A DNA stretch of 64,000 bases from Turritopsis dohrnii (lineage: Eukaryota > Cnidaria > Hydrozoa > Anthoathecata > Oceaniidae). Of the stretch, positions 1 to 12,498 are shown piece by piece; the first letter of the stretch is position 1, and the number at the start of each line of letters is the position of its first letter. The stretch is taken from NCBI GenBank assembly GCA_027922465.2, contig BQMF02000114.1:434001-498000 (forward strand). Direction: 5' to 3'. Position numbers and translations under genes: made by a program. The notes beneath the pieces were generated by a model that saw nothing but the letters and a program-made list of their open reading frames with translations, was not told the DNA's origin and made no database searches.

Positions 1-1070
1 TCACCGAGAAAGAACATAAAATCTTTGTTGCATAAGATTCCATCTACTTTCAGTGTTTCAGCAAATAAAAAGACCGCTTCACCAACTAAAGATTTACCGG
101 AAGTTAGTACCACCAATAATATTAATATTGATACCGTCAACGCATCTCTGAGCGCAGGTAGATCAGAAACATCAAAGAGAGTATTAGCATTTGATGATGA
201 AAGCTGCTCCACAACATATATGGCGGGTGCGGTTAGAAATAAAGATTCAAACTTGGGAAATGGGAACATTGATTTTCATGGCGAAAATACCGCAGAAACT
301 ACCACCGAAACCAGAAACTTCACATTTTCAAAGCTAAGGCTAAGAAAGCGCAAAGAAGTTGATGAGGTTGATGACAATGCAGCTGACGATGACGATGGCG
401 ATTATGACGACGAAGACGATGACGTTGATGATGATGACTACTGCAGCTCTAATGACTCAGAGCAAGAAAGTGAGGCGTCTTACGCTGGAGCCATTAGTCA
501 TGATGTAGAAATGTTGATCCAGAAATTTCATTCCTATATGGTTGGTCCAGATCGCAATAGGAAACAACGTTCAATTGATGTTATTGCAGGGGATGTAAGA
601 AGAATTTTAGGCGCTATTAACATCGGGAGTGATCTAAGTCAACTGTTCAAAAATGGTGGCAAGGACTTTCGCGAGAATTACATTATACAATATTGTGCAA
701 AGAAAGGTACAAAAGCTACAAGTATGAAAAAGTACTTGTATTCCTTGATAGATTTTTGTGAATTCATTATTGCTGACGAAGTACAAATAGATAATGTTCG
801 TCAGTCTGAAATTTATGCATTGATCAGCAAGCTCAAGCAATGGCGAAAGAACTACAAAAAACAAGAGAAACTTGCAAAACATGTTCGTGCGTCTGAGGAT
901 TTACAAATGCTCATTGATGAAGAACAAGTAAAGAAATATTATTCGAGTGAAGATGCATTAAAAGCCAGTGCTATATTCTCAGCACTTTCGAGAAGTATGA
1001 ATTACAAACTTCAGCAACGTGAATACTGCCTTGTCCGAGATCATCTTTTTACAGTTATTGCGGAGTGTAG
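1..1070 (+). pseudogene. tyrosine recombinase-like gene, N-terminal part (open at window edge)
   Basis: The reading frame is open from base 1, so the true start lies outside the window. It has a Ser/Thr-rich leader, then an Asp/Glu run (about residues 115-150), then a helical segment that resembles the SAM-like core-binding domain of phage-integrase-type proteins found in many copies in invertebrate genomes. The family-like part ends at 'LVRDHLFTVIA'; after about 1070 the frame continues to 1248 with unrelated residues. The catalytic half lies at 3470-4414. Joining base 1070 to 3470, or splicing 1064 to 3470, keeps the frame and gives a plausible 'APRSGVTANMTVDE' segment. Whether this is a host gene or a transposon gene (Crypton-like) cannot be decided from the sequence. 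Confidence 0.55.
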
Positions 1071-3469
1071 CTTTTTAGCGGAACGGAGCTCATTTGGCAA
1101 GATCAAATATTGTCATCAAAATACTAACAGAGAGATGCATTTCGGCTGCCGTAACTCGATGAAACCTCCTACAGGGTCATACAAAAAGTGCAATTTGGCT
1201 CACTTACATCAGATTTCCCAAGTAGAATTCACTCAGATAACACCTTGAATGCGCGAGCAAAAAAAATTTTCAAAGTATGGCTTTTAGGCAAATTTTCCCG
1301 TTTCTACGGTACATGGACTGCTTACCAAAATGCAAAGTTGTCATTCTTAGAGTTAAGTAGACATTTTTCCCCTTTCCCGGGAAGGCTTTGCTTTGAGGTT
1401 TGTTTCTGGGAAACCAATACCTTCAATGTAAGTTGAGGATCGGAATAGATTGTTTGTTGACCTTTTTGACAATCTCTTATATTCTAGAAGGTTTCTATAC
1501 TTTTTAAAGCACACTAAAATTATTTGTTGACTGGGCATCAATGTGCTTGAAACAGCTGTGTGTTGTGTGCTAGTAGGAATATCCATACGATCCATACGTA
1601 TTTCTTATCCATTCCTTTTGCTTCTACGTTTCACCTATTTTTATTTAGCCTTTTGTGTTTTTTGAACCACTGGCACAAGAAAGAGTTTATTTCCACACAA
1701 CAGACCGAACTAGTCAACACAACATCATTGCATGCAATGAGACCACTTTTACACCACAAAATTTTGTTAATTGGTTCTTACAGATTTTGAATTCTTAAGG
1801 CTAATTGGAAATGTAGCGTATTAGGCTTTACCCTCTGTTTGGGGTAGTAGGATATATATACAGAAAAAAATTGACCTTGATTATTTCTAATGTAATCCGC
1901 TCAGCAAAAATCAAAACAACATACATCATAATGGAATTTGAAAGGGTAAAATCTCTGTCACTTTGGGTAAATAATCAATCTATTAGGTATCTTATTTGCC
2001 ATAAGTTTTTTAATAATAAAAACATGAACATTCAATTATTAATTTATTTTACGAAACTTTTCGTAAGTATCTCTTACATCTTCAGGTTATAATACACTGT
2101 TGTACAGTTATTATTATCAAATTGAACTGCTTTACAATAAAAACTGTAAGCAACATTACCTACCTGTAATGGCAGAAAATTATTGTCTGATTTGCTATTC
2201 AATATACAGCAACTACGTTGTAGTGTTAGAATTTATAACATTTGGCCAGGTGAAACTTTATAACATGTTTTTGTCTAATGATAATGTAATTTTCAAAATT
2301 CTTTAAATGAATTAGATAACTGAAAAGTAAATCAATAAATTGGTTTTTCTATAACTGTACGCCTTTGTGTTACTACTTGAGTTCATTCTAATAATATAAC
2401 ATTACATAAAATGATTTTACTTAGGAAAAATCACATTAATAACTTATTACTATCATTTTGTGAATGGGAAATTTTATGCTCTTATTAATTAATATGTTGT
2501 TTTACTATTTCAGGTGTATATATATCACATTATCAATGTATGAATGAAGAGGAAATGTATAATTGCTGGACATCTCGTACACTTGAAATGGAAGGGCTGA
2601 ACCAAAGATAGGAGTAACTAATGTCAAAGTGAAGTGTTAAAAAATAATACTCCGGAAGCATTCATTCAAAGATATCTTCAGTGATAATTCATTTGAAAGG
2701 AACGACACATTAAAGCATGTTTTAAATTGAATTTTCTTTGACTTTTAAAGTTTCAATTAACTGAATGTTGATTGTCATCTCTGGGTTAATGTAAACATTT
2801 TTGGAAAAAGTTTGGAATATGCCTGTTGTATTTCTTGTTGGTTTCAACTTCCTGGTCTTCTTTATTTGATAATATTTGAGTGTGTATATCTACTATTTAC
2901 GCAGGATACTTTTACAACTGTGAGTGTCAAAATTTTTTGAATCTGTACTTATGTATGAAAGAACTGAAAATTATTGATTCATAAAGTATTTTATTTTATT
3001 TTGTTATTCCTTCTCTTTTCCATCTCCATCTCACGTTCACATTATCAAATTTTAAAAAAAACAAAACACTATCAGACTATTAAACCCAACCACATTTTGA
3101 CTATTTATATTTTGATATGCTAGCTAATTGTGTAATTTTCATCAAATTACCACATCAAAACGAGGTGGGAGTACGGTTTGGTAAAATTTCGACATTTGAA
3201 ATAATATACGGGAGTATTTTTAATAGCAATATAACTCAAAAGTACATTGTATTGATAGGCTTACATTGCATTAATTATTTTGCCAACAAAAGTAACATTC
3301 TTTTGGTTTGACATGGATACGCATTCACGCACACAGTTACGAATTTAACTCGCTCGGTTTGTCTTTGTCGAATGAAAATCCGGCTTTCACGCATTCCATA
3401 TTTTCGCTGGCGAACGGGTGATTACACGCACCCACTCCGCAAACATTATATATTGATACATTTTACAAG
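1071..3469. other. 2.4-kb intron or insertion inside the recombinase-like gene
   Basis: This AT-rich stretch separates the two halves of the recombinase frame. It can be read as an intron, since GTGTAG at 1065 and ...TTACAAG before 3470 give an in-frame join. It can also be read as an insertion, since it carries a hammerhead-like motif of the Penelope type near 2040-2096. I saw no long open frame with recognisable content and no terminal repeats or clear target duplication. Confidence 0.45.
2040..2096 (-). ncRNA. hammerhead-ribozyme-like motif, Penelope type
   Basis: Read on the minus strand the order is CTGAAGA (core, rc of 2079-2085), stem II TGTAAG / CTTAC around an AGATA loop, GAAA (rc of 2059-2062), a minimal A-AGTT-T stem III, and a C cleavage position followed by GTAAAATAA. 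The first stem I pairs (C-G, A-U) and a distal TTAT/ATAA pairing are possible. The layout matches the motif in the Penelope-like element near 51,100. Minimal stem III hammerheads are known from Penelope-like elements and usually act as dimers. Activity here is unproven. Confidence 0.5.
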
Positions 3470-4414
3470 TGCGCCACGATCTGGTGTCACAGCGAATATG
3501 ACGGTGGACGAATAAGAAAGGCAAGAGAATTGAAAAACGACAAGTGGTTAATAGAAGTCTGGGATCATAAAACTGTCGATACCTATGGACCAGCAAAGGT
3601 GATAATGAATAGAGAAAACTACCAAATGTTGACAACTTTTGTAGAACGTGCAAGAAGGCAGATCAATGTCCAATCCAACCATGTTTTCGTCAGTTGGAGT
3701 GGCAAGAAAATTACATCTGGCGACGTAAGCAAACGACTACACGTGCTGTGGGAGAGGGTTGGAAACTTTGAAAATAGAGAAATCCCGAAGAACTTAACAG
3801 CAAACGTAATTAGGAAGTCTGCAAGCACTGGGCTCAGAGAGAAAGGCAGTAAATGCTTGGAAGAAGCTGCCAATGTCATGGCTCATAGTTTGAGGACAGC
3901 TAATGAGCACTATTACATGCAAAACTTGCAGAAGTCCTTCATCATTGGAACAGAGGTTGTCACAAATTTGTTCCATGGCACTGATAATTCTTTAAAAGTG
4001 TCTTCGAAGTCACATCATGAAACACCACTCAAGAGGAAAATCTGGAGCAGCCAAGAACTTGAAGAGCTGAATGATGTCTTTCCTGGTAATAGCAACGTTG
4101 ATTACGGTAACGTAAAGAGTTCAAATCAGTCCTTCACATCAATTGATGCTTCACCAAGGCAGGTTTATGACAAGCTTCGACAGCTGGGCAGAACAAAAAA
4201 AAATCCAGGTTCCCCAATTCAAAGACGATGTATTTTCACAGAAAATGATATTGCCACAATACGAACAACTGGGAAATCGTTGATTACCGGTGGAGGACTA
4301 ACGGAGTCAAGAATAAAGGAGATATTAGGCCGAACTGGATTAACGGAAAAGTACACTCTGCCACAATTACGCACCAGAATAAATTATGAACGAGCAAGGA
4401 AAAAGAACAGATGA
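3470..4414 (+). pseudogene. tyrosine recombinase-like gene, catalytic part with frameshift
   Basis: From 3470 one frame reads 'APRSGVTANMTVDE' and then hits TAA. The next frame takes over at about 3515 ('ARELKNDKWLIEVWDHKTVD') and runs to the stop at 4412-4414. This looks like a one-base deletion. Counting from the alternative start at 3530, the catalytic signature is visible: Arg in 'NVIRKSAST' (residue 95), then 'MAHSLRTANEHYYM' with His119, Arg122 and Tyr128/129, resembling box II of tyrosine recombinases. The C-terminal 120 residues are basic and end 'RARKKNR'. Without the frameshift the two halves would give about 660 residues. A sequencing error is an alternative to true decay. Confidence 0.6.
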
Positions 4415-5469
4415 ATACCGAACTTCCAGCACTCGAAATTATGTTAAGTTTATGAGATTATGAAGCTTTTCTGTTAGTATCTTCAATGATATTTTAATCT
4501 TCGTTAATTAAACGGTTGAGGATTCAAGTAAATTTCAACGTACTAGTTTCGATGAAATAAGCAAATTACTTGAATCTATACCGAGATTTTTGTTACGTCA
4601 TAAAGTATGAGCAGAAACTTTGGTGTTTCTAATAAAACAGAATTCGCCAATATCTTTAATTTTTTAACTATATATTTATCATCTGTGTTTTGATGAGTAT
4701 CAGTCACTAACTACTGACAGGGCGAAGCACGGCATTTTGTTCTTTCATCGTTATTAAAAATTGGCTACGTCCTAATCTTCAGTTCGTGTAACTTCGCATA
4801 TCAAGCAGATATACGCAACTTAATGCATTCCTGGTAATTGTTAAGTAAATAACGAATTCGAAAATGGAGGGATAAAACAGAACTCAAATATTCTTTTGTA
4901 CCATCCCCGAACAATAGGAAATAGTTTTTTTCTTCTTCTGTTTTATAATTTTATTGTTATTCCATTTTTATGGTCATGTATTCAGTTTCTTTTATGTTAA
5001 GTTTTGAAAAAACAACTATGGAATTTGCACAAGTATGACAGTCGTTACACAGATCGAAAAAAACATAAAGCAGGTCAGCAAGTACAATACTTTTGATCGA
5101 CTTACCCAAAGCACTGGATTCTTGTTTTTTTTAAATATATTCTTTAAAGCTATTATGACATATACACCATTGCTGTCATCCCATTTGTGTTAAATCCCCT
5201 TCCGGTTCAAGTAAACGGTTAAATGGAAAACTTTATGGTTCATTATGATGTGTTCTATCACGAAAATGTATTACGTGGATTAGCCGTTACCAGTTAGTCA
5301 TACATTCACATCAACCAGCATCTAATTAAAGTGCTTAACAGTCATCCAAGTTGGGAAATTTACCATCTTCAAGATAGAAAACAGAAAACTAAACTAATCT
5401 TTTTAAAGTTGTCTCGATAGATCACCTCATGTTATAATGGATTATAGATGTATAAGGGTTTCTCGGTCA
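4415..5469. other. intergenic, no supported feature
   Basis: AT-rich sequence 3' of the recombinase-like gene. No long frame, terminal repeat or RNA motif was recognised. Confidence 0.5.
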
Positions 5470-8340
5470 CATAGGATAACTTTGTAATATAAACAAAGGT
5501 TCAAAGTTCCTTGCATATATTAATAGGGAGTTTTGAAATAATAGGATAGCTTTGGATCTTTTGCTAATAACAAACGCGTGATATATCAGAAAAAAGAACG
5601 ATTCCATATGATCTGTCACTTAGTTTGAATAAATTCCTACATGTTTCAGCGTCAGAATCGATAGCCTGCATCGTGGTAGAATGAACATAGGGCTTTCGCA
5701 ACGTCCGACACATCAGAAAAAAAATCGATTCTGTTTGTTATTTCACAAACAAAGTGACTTGTACCAATTCATATAGGACTGTTTCATAGATAGGATAGCC
5801 CTACATCTTTTGGTAATATCAGAATAGGTCTTACGCAACGTGGCATACTTGTCAAAATAGATCGACTTCATATGTTCTGTCATTAAGGGCATTGGTTTTT
5901 ATGAGTTCGATTTTTATGTTCTTTGATAGGATAGCTCTGCATCTTTTCGTAACATAGACATATTTCTTGCACAACGTGGGACAATTGTGAAATTAGATTG
6001 ACTCTGTATGCGTTGTCATTAGGGCGTCGGTTTGATGAATTGGCATGCACTATTTGTTGTATAGCATAGATCTGCGTCTTTTCGGGATATAGACAAAGCT
6101 CTATGGCAACGTGGGGTATATGTCAAAAGGGATCGAATGCGTATGGTTCACCATTGGGGCATAGAGTTTTACGACTTTCCATGGACTAATTGTCGGATTG
6201 GATACCTCTACATCTTTTCCTAATACAGACATAGGTCTTACACCAAGTAGGATACTTGTCATCTTTTCCTAATACAGACATAGGTCTTACACCAAGTAGG
6301 ATACTTGTCAGAATAGATCGACTCCGTATGATTTGACATTGAAGTATTGGTTCATATGAATTGTCATGGAATTTTTTTTGGATAGCAAAGGTCTGCATCT
6401 TTTTGAAACATCAGAATAGGTCTTACGCATTGTGGGATATTTGTCAAAAGTGATCGACTCTGTACGGTTTGTCATTAAGGACCAAAGTTTGTTTGAATTC
6501 GCATGGGCTATTTATTGGATAGCAGAGCTATGCATCATGGACATAGATTATACACAAAACAGATCGACCGTCAAAACAGATCGACCTCGTATGGTTTGTC
6601 ATTAGGGCATTGATTTGTATGAATTTTCAAGGAATATTTGTTTCACAGGATAGCTGTGCATCTTTCCTTAATATAAAGATAGTTCTATCGTAACGTGCGT
6701 TATGCGTTAAAAGAGAACAACTCCATTTGCTTTGTCATTAGACCATTGATATATATCAATTTGCATGGAATATTTCTTGGATAGGATATGTCTGCATCTT
6801 TTCGCGATATAGACATAGTTCAATCGCAACGTGGGATATATGTCAAAAGAAATGAATTGCGTATGGTTCGTCATTAGGGCATTGATTTTTATGAGTTTGT
6901 ATGGACGTTTTGTTGGACAGGATAGCTCTGCATCTTTTCGTAACATAGACATATTTCTTACGCAACGTGGGACAATTGTGAAATTAGATTGACTCTGTAT
7001 GCGTTGTCATAAGGGCGTTGGTTTGATGAATTGGCATGCACTATTTGTTGTATAGGATAGCTCTGCGACTTTTCGTGATATAGAGAAAGCTCTATGGCAA
7101 CGTGGGATATATGTGAAAAGAGATCGAATACATGTGATTCGCCATTGGGGCATAGAGTTTTATGGCTTTGCATGGACTAACTGTTGGATTGGATACCTCT
7201 GCATCTTTTCCTAATATAGACATAGATGTTACACCAAGTAGGATACTTGTCAGAATAGATCGACTCCGTATGTTTTGTCATTGGAGTGTTGGTTCGTATA
7301 AATTGTCACGTAGTATTTTTTGGATAGCATAGCTCTGCATCTTTTTGAAACATCAGAATAGGTCTTGCGCATTGTCGGATATTTGTCAAAAGTGATCGAC
7401 TCTGTATGGTTTGTCATTAAGGGCCATAGTTTGTATGAATTCGAATGGGCTATTTATTGGATAGGAGAGCTATGTATCATGGACATAGATTATACACAAT
7501 GTGGGATTTTCGTCAAAACAGATCGACCTCGTATGGTTTGTCAGTAGGACATTGGATCGTATGAATTTTCATGGAATATTTGTTGGATAGGATATCTCTG
7601 CATCTTTTCTTAATATAATGATAGTTCTATCGCAACGTGCGATATGCGTTAACAGAGAACGACTCCGTTGGGTTTGTCATTAGGGCATTGATTTGTATGA
7701 ATTGGCATGGAATACTTGTTGGATAGGATAGCTGTGCATCTTTTCTTAATATAAAGATAGTTCTATCGTAACGTGCGTTATGCGTTAAAAGAGAACAACT
7801 CCATTTGCTTTGTCATTAGACCATTGATATATATCAATTTGCATGGAATACTTCTTGGATAGGGTATGTCTGCATCTTTTTACCTCTTCATCTTTTCGCG
7901 ATAAAGACATAGTTCAATCGCAACGTGGGATATATGTCAATGAATTGCATGTAGTTTGCCATTAGGGCATTGGTTTGTATGAATTCGCATGGACGTTTTG
8001 TTGGATAGGATGGCTCTGCATCTTTTCGAAATATACACTTAGTTCTATAGCAACGTTAGTTATTTGTCCAATGAAATCGGCTCCGTGCGGTTTGTCATTC
8101 GGCCATTTGTTTATATGCATTCGCATGGTCTATTTGCTAGATAGGGTAACTCTGCATCGTTTGATTATATAGACACTTCGTGGGATATATGTCAATGAAG
8201 ATCGGCTTCCTATGGCTTTTCATTAGGGCATTAGTTTGTATGGATTTGCATGGACTGTTTGTAAGATAGGATAACTCTCCTTGTTTTGTTTATATCAACA
8301 TATGTCTTAGGCAACGTGTGTTATTTTTCAAAAGTTAATT
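5470..8340. repeat. satellite of ~136-bp monomers with ~990-bp higher-order units
   Basis: About 20 diverged head-to-tail monomers share the landmarks 'GGATAGCTCTGCATCTTTTC', 'ATAGACATAG', 'CAACGTGGGATATATGTCAA', 'TTTGTCATTAGGGCATTG' and 'TGAATT(C/G)GCATGGA'. The CTGCATCTTTT landmark recurs near 5935, 6069, 6206, 6390, 6527, 6655, 6790, 6927, 7060, 7196, 7332, 7469, 7592, 7730, 7867, 8010 and 8150, which is 123-185 bp apart and usually about 136. Seven successive monomer types reappear in the same order about 990 bp later, so there is higher-order structure. The first few monomers from 5470 are the most degraded. The short frames inside are chance frames. Confidence 0.85.
6254..6302. repeat. 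48-bp local duplication inside one satellite monomer
   Basis: The segment CATCTTTTCCTAATACAGAC ... AGGATACTTGT occurs twice back to back, at about 6206-6253 and 6254-6302. The corresponding monomer in the next higher-order unit (near 7196) has it once. It explains why the D monomers are spaced 942 bp apart while the flanking ones are about 990 bp apart. Confidence 0.75.
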
Positions 8341-8374
8341 CTTACAATATGATAGCACTTCTAGTTTGTGATTT

Positions 8375-8665
8375 GCTGGTGTAACGACGGTGTAGTGATT
8401 TGTGCCTTTGAGTGCGGCTGCTGCGGCCCGTGTTCGAGTCCAGTCATTTTGTATCTTAATACCCCGCCCTGATGCGCTTTAAAAGCAGTGTATCAGCCAA
8501 ATTAAGACCCATCGGTTGACTGCGCATTGGCCGTCTTGCATATGAAGCGATGCAATACGTGTCTCAGGCGGTGAATCAACTACTACTTGGAAGTCTCGGG
8601 CAGAATAGCCTACGGATGGATTCCCAAGGCCTAAAACCTCTCAGTTACCCGTCAAATCTTTTATG
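8375..8665 (+). mobile_element. tRNA-derived SINE
   Basis: The segment begins with a polymerase III promoter: A box-like 'GGTGTAGTGA' at 8389-8398 and B box 'GTTCGAGTC' at 8432-8440, about 34 bp apart as in tRNA genes. It continues into a non-tRNA body ('GATGCGCTTTAAAAGCAGTG', 'GGTTGACTGCGCATTGGCC'). The acceptor and anticodon arms do not fold as a functional tRNA, so this is a SINE head and not a tRNA gene. It is GC-richer than its surroundings and sits at the right edge of the satellite. Its 3' end is uncertain. Confidence 0.55.
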
Positions 8666-11285
8666 CATAAGCCATCACTTTGCTCTCATGATCACTTTTG
8701 TCGTGCTCAAGAATTTGTGAGATGTTGTTTCAAGCATTCCACAGCATTACCAAACGACGAAGAAGTCTGGGAACGAGGTTGATTATCGTAGACATTACTC
8801 ATAATCCAATGTTTTTTGCAAACCATATATGAGAAGTTTTGTAAATTCGTGATGGTATTTCCTTTTCTGTCTAGCATTATTTTGTTTTTTTCATTGGTTC
8901 TCCAAAAATCGTTGAAATATTAAAAAAAAATGATGACTTTCGGACTGTTAATCGTTTTGTCTACAAAGTCCTGTTGACTTGTCCAGACGTCTCATTTTTT
9001 GTTGGATACCTCTTGTTATTCTTGAGAGCTAGGCGTAATTGTGCGTGAAGCCGACCATGAAGGCTGCACAAGCGGTTTGAGCATCATGTTTAGCAGCCTG
9101 TTACAATTTCCTGGTGTCATTAATCAAGTTATTAACTTTCCCTTTGATATAGGTGGTCTTGGACGGGGTGGAGTTGATGGACGCAAAGTGTTTGATACTT
9201 GTACTGCCGAAGAATATTTTAGCCTAAAATCTTTCCTAATGACCATCATTACAGAATATTCGTACGTTTTTAACTTCCTCTGATGCTGTCAGTGAAGGCT
9301 CCTTGTTTAACGTTTGGAGTTTCGAGTCTTCTTAATTGTAGAGGCAAGGTGTCTCTTTAGGACCCAATCCTTAAGCCACTTTAATCGAACACACGGCTGG
9401 AAGACAAGGATGTTTCAAATTGCGTAACATGGCTTTTATATTGATGGTGTGCACCGTATTCACTGCATCATTGAGTAGTAAGCCTTCAGTATCTTCATCA
9501 TCCAAGTTGGCTTGAGTGGAATGACTTGCATCACTAAGAACACCCTTTTGTTCGCCACAGTGTTCTTTTTGCTTCAATCCTCTGCAGAACCTTGCCAATC
9601 CCAATCAGTTTAGTGATTTGTTAAATAAACCGAACGAGGCGTTGTTTAAGTAGAGAGTGCGATATTCCCAGATGATTCTACATGTTCTCGGTACTTGTTT
9701 CTTGCAAATACTTTAGTCTTGGTGGCTTGGTACGTCTTCTATGTTTTCATGCAACTTTGCATCGACATATGGTCATTTTTCGATGATATCTTTGCCATCT
9801 TAGGTTGTTTTATGATTAGGGTGTTTTTCTATATGTTGTTGGGTACACAAGTGCGCCAGCTGATTGCGCCTTCTCAAAAATATTTAAGGATTTCTTTGCT
9901 TTTTATTTTTTCATCAAGTGGCGGAAGACTTTCGTATTTGTTTCCTTATTGTGCATAGCAGCTCGTGCATCCTGAGATAAACCGTGGAAACGCTGACCAT
10001 GAAAAAATAGTTTCACATGAAGGATTGACTTACTAAAATAAAAGTGGTATGGACATCTTCGTATAAAAAATCACTTGAATTTGAGAAAGTTTCAGTTTTT
10101 TATTTTTCTTGCTGCTTTATTCAACTGGTTCCGTTTTTATGACGCTGCCATTGCACTCTTAAACCCGATTTCCATTCATTTAAATGTCCGTGCAAACGCA
10201 GGTAGTCCATGCTGAGTGACGCAGAACGTATGCGTATTGGCTAATTCATAAGCGTAGGTATGTCCGCTCAGCGAACAAAAATAAAGTTAAAAAAGTTTAT
10301 CTTCTTTTTAGCCAGCCGACGTCCGCTGATAATTCCAGCCAATCGTGTCTTTTGACTTCCATTTGCAGCTGTTTGGCCGCTCAGAAAATTCTATGTCCAC
10401 GAGGGTGTAAGCGTTGCTATACTCATCTCTAGATTTATTAACAAAACCGGTTAAATTGACTTGATCGGCTTTTACTCTGTTCCAATAATTATGACTGTCG
10501 TGACCGTAAAATAGTTCAAAATGATGGACTAAATCAATAATAATTATTGGACCATTTATTATGAAATTACCTGTCCCGGATGTTTTAGATTTATATTTTA
10601 CATATGTAAAAGACGTAAGTTCCTATGGCTATTTTCGAAACAAAAATTTACAAATTGTTTTTAGAATGACGTTTCTATAGGACATTGGGATATTTATCGA
10701 AGTCGCTACCGGCTTTTTTTGAGAGATGCAAAGCTATCCGACTATCAATACTCTAATAATAATAATGATATATTTCACAGTATCTCCAAAATTTTACAAT
10801 TGGCTCTTCACCTGGAAATTGAGAAAATTATGTATATGCAGCGTCTAAAAAATATTGTATATTAAAAAAAATACTGGCAGAAATTAGAGAGACAGTCGTA
10901 GTATAGGACGTGGCTAGGTGTGGATAAGGTGAAGGTAGAGTAGAAGGCCCAGATAGTCGTAAACCAAAAAGCATGTCGACTGAAGTTAATAAAACTAGGA
11001 AATGGGACATGACTTAACCTAAGGACTAACGTAATGGAAACCGATGTGTAGGACCAAGTTGAGGTTAGAATCGCATACTAGAAAAAAAAAAAAAAAAAAA
11101 AAATGTTATAATATATATATAAACTTAGATATTAATTCCTCCATGGCAGTAAAGATAGAACTTAGACCAAACTCAAAAAGTAATCTAAAACCTAAAATTT
11201 GCTATATCATTATTACTTTCTACGTGAAAGAAGAAAGAAGCTAGACTTATTTATCCCTGAATTAATCTCATTTCGCAAAATGAAC
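8666..11285. other. unassigned region with degraded coding-like fragments
   Basis: Short frames on the minus strand (9371-9604, and 9120-9260 read as 'STPPRPRPPISKGK') look protein-like but match nothing I recognise and are broken by stops. They may be remains of a retroelement or transposase. An A22 tract lies at about 11082-11103. No gene is supported. Confidence 0.35.
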
Positions 11286-11445
11286 CGGGTCCCACTTATC
11301 GCTAGTAGGGTCCCGGGTCCCGGGTCGCACTTACAGCTTGTAGGGTCCCAGTTACAGTTAGTAGGGTCCCGGGTCTCGGGTCCCACCTAACATTTGGAGG
11401 GTCTCGGGTCCCGAGTCCCGCCACCTTAGGGTCCCGGGTCTCACA
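11286..11445. repeat. GC-rich minisatellite, GGGTCCC/CCGGGTC units
   Basis: Irregular repeats of 'GGGTCCCGGGTC' and 'AGGGTCCC' (with GGGTCTC variants) stand out from the AT-rich flanks. Unit spacing varies, and short linkers such as CACTTACAGCTTGTA separate blocks. Confidence 0.7.
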
Positions 11446-11780
11446 TTTCCGGTATGCCATTTTATATCACAGTTTTTTTAAAAGAAACTGTGTAAGATCC
11501 AAAAGAAAAAAAACATTAAGAAACAAAGTAAAAGCGAAAAATTCATCACAAATGACTACGTATCCATCTACTTAAGCTAGCTACTAAGCATAGCTTTTAA
11601 AAAGTTTACCTATGAACAACTTCGCACAAGACGTTTCTAACAACGAACTTTTAAAATCATATGTTACAAGCGATGCTTCGAAAATTTGGTTGAACTGAAG
11701 TTCTCCGCTGTGTTTTTAGTGGGAGAAATGTCTGTTATTTCGTGAGAAAGTGGCAAAACACTAAAATACTTATATAAAGA

Positions 11781-12293
11781 GTGTTTTGGTAGTTTTCATG
11801 TAAGGACTCACACGAAATTTCAAAAAACCGCTAGGTTTGGACAGCAAAAAAAACAGAGCCGGTTTTAATGTATTTCTTCCTAGACTTTCAACAAGCTTTT
11901 TATTCATTCCAAAAAGAGCGAGGCAGAGAAAAAAAACAGGATTTTGTGGTCTATCCACAACTTTTGAAAGTTATGTCGGGAAATACTTTGTCCTGCACAG
12001 ATCGTTCCTGTAGCTGGTAGGGGATCCACAACTCTCTCTTTCATATAAGCGTAAATTTTATATTCATACAAAGGCTGAAAACGCTTTAAACTTTCATTTA
12101 TAACAGGTACTAGATAGTAACTAACAGATAAAGATTTTGAATATAAAAAAATCGAAATAAAACACTTTTTGGATTTCTGCGAAAGCAAGAAATACATTAA
12201 AACCGGCTCTGTTCTTTTTCTTCATCTTCTTACTGTCCAAACCTAGCGGTTTTTTGTATATTTCAAGCGTGTGTTTACATGAAACTAAAACGC
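11781..12293. mobile_element. foldback MITE with ~100-bp inverted ends
   Basis: The left end (11781-11880) and the reverse complement of the right end (12186-12293) share 'AAAAAACCGCTAGGTTTGG', 'ACAGAGCCGGTTTTAATG' and TATTTCTT with a few indels. The outer part shares TTTCATGTAA. The interior is about 300 bp and has no transposase. No clear target duplication was found. The internal module CTAGGTTTGGACAG(T)AAGATG, in places with TTGCTNCGCAGAAATCC, reappears near 41,520 and 43,015, so the family has more copies here. Confidence 0.65.
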
Positions 12294-12498
12294 CGTGCAA
12301 TGCATGTCATGTCTCCCAGCGAAGAAACCCTTTTAGATTTACAAAAGTTTCTTTGATCAATATTAAATGGATTTTAAAAAAAGAAATACATATTTTAAGA
12401 TGAAAAACGAAAATCTGTGGAAGAAAATACATCTTGAATTGCGATCATTCTGAAGTTCTCAACGTTTTGTAAACAGAAGAGTGAAAAAGGTAAACATT

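Noticed and set aside
5470..8340. CRISPR-like or coding repeats in the satellite
   Set aside because: The repeats are contiguous without unique spacers, diverge like a satellite, and 136 bp is not a multiple of three. The genome is eukaryotic.
8375..8445. Functional tRNA gene
   Set aside because: A and B boxes are present but the acceptor stem and anticodon arm do not pair, and a long non-tRNA body follows.
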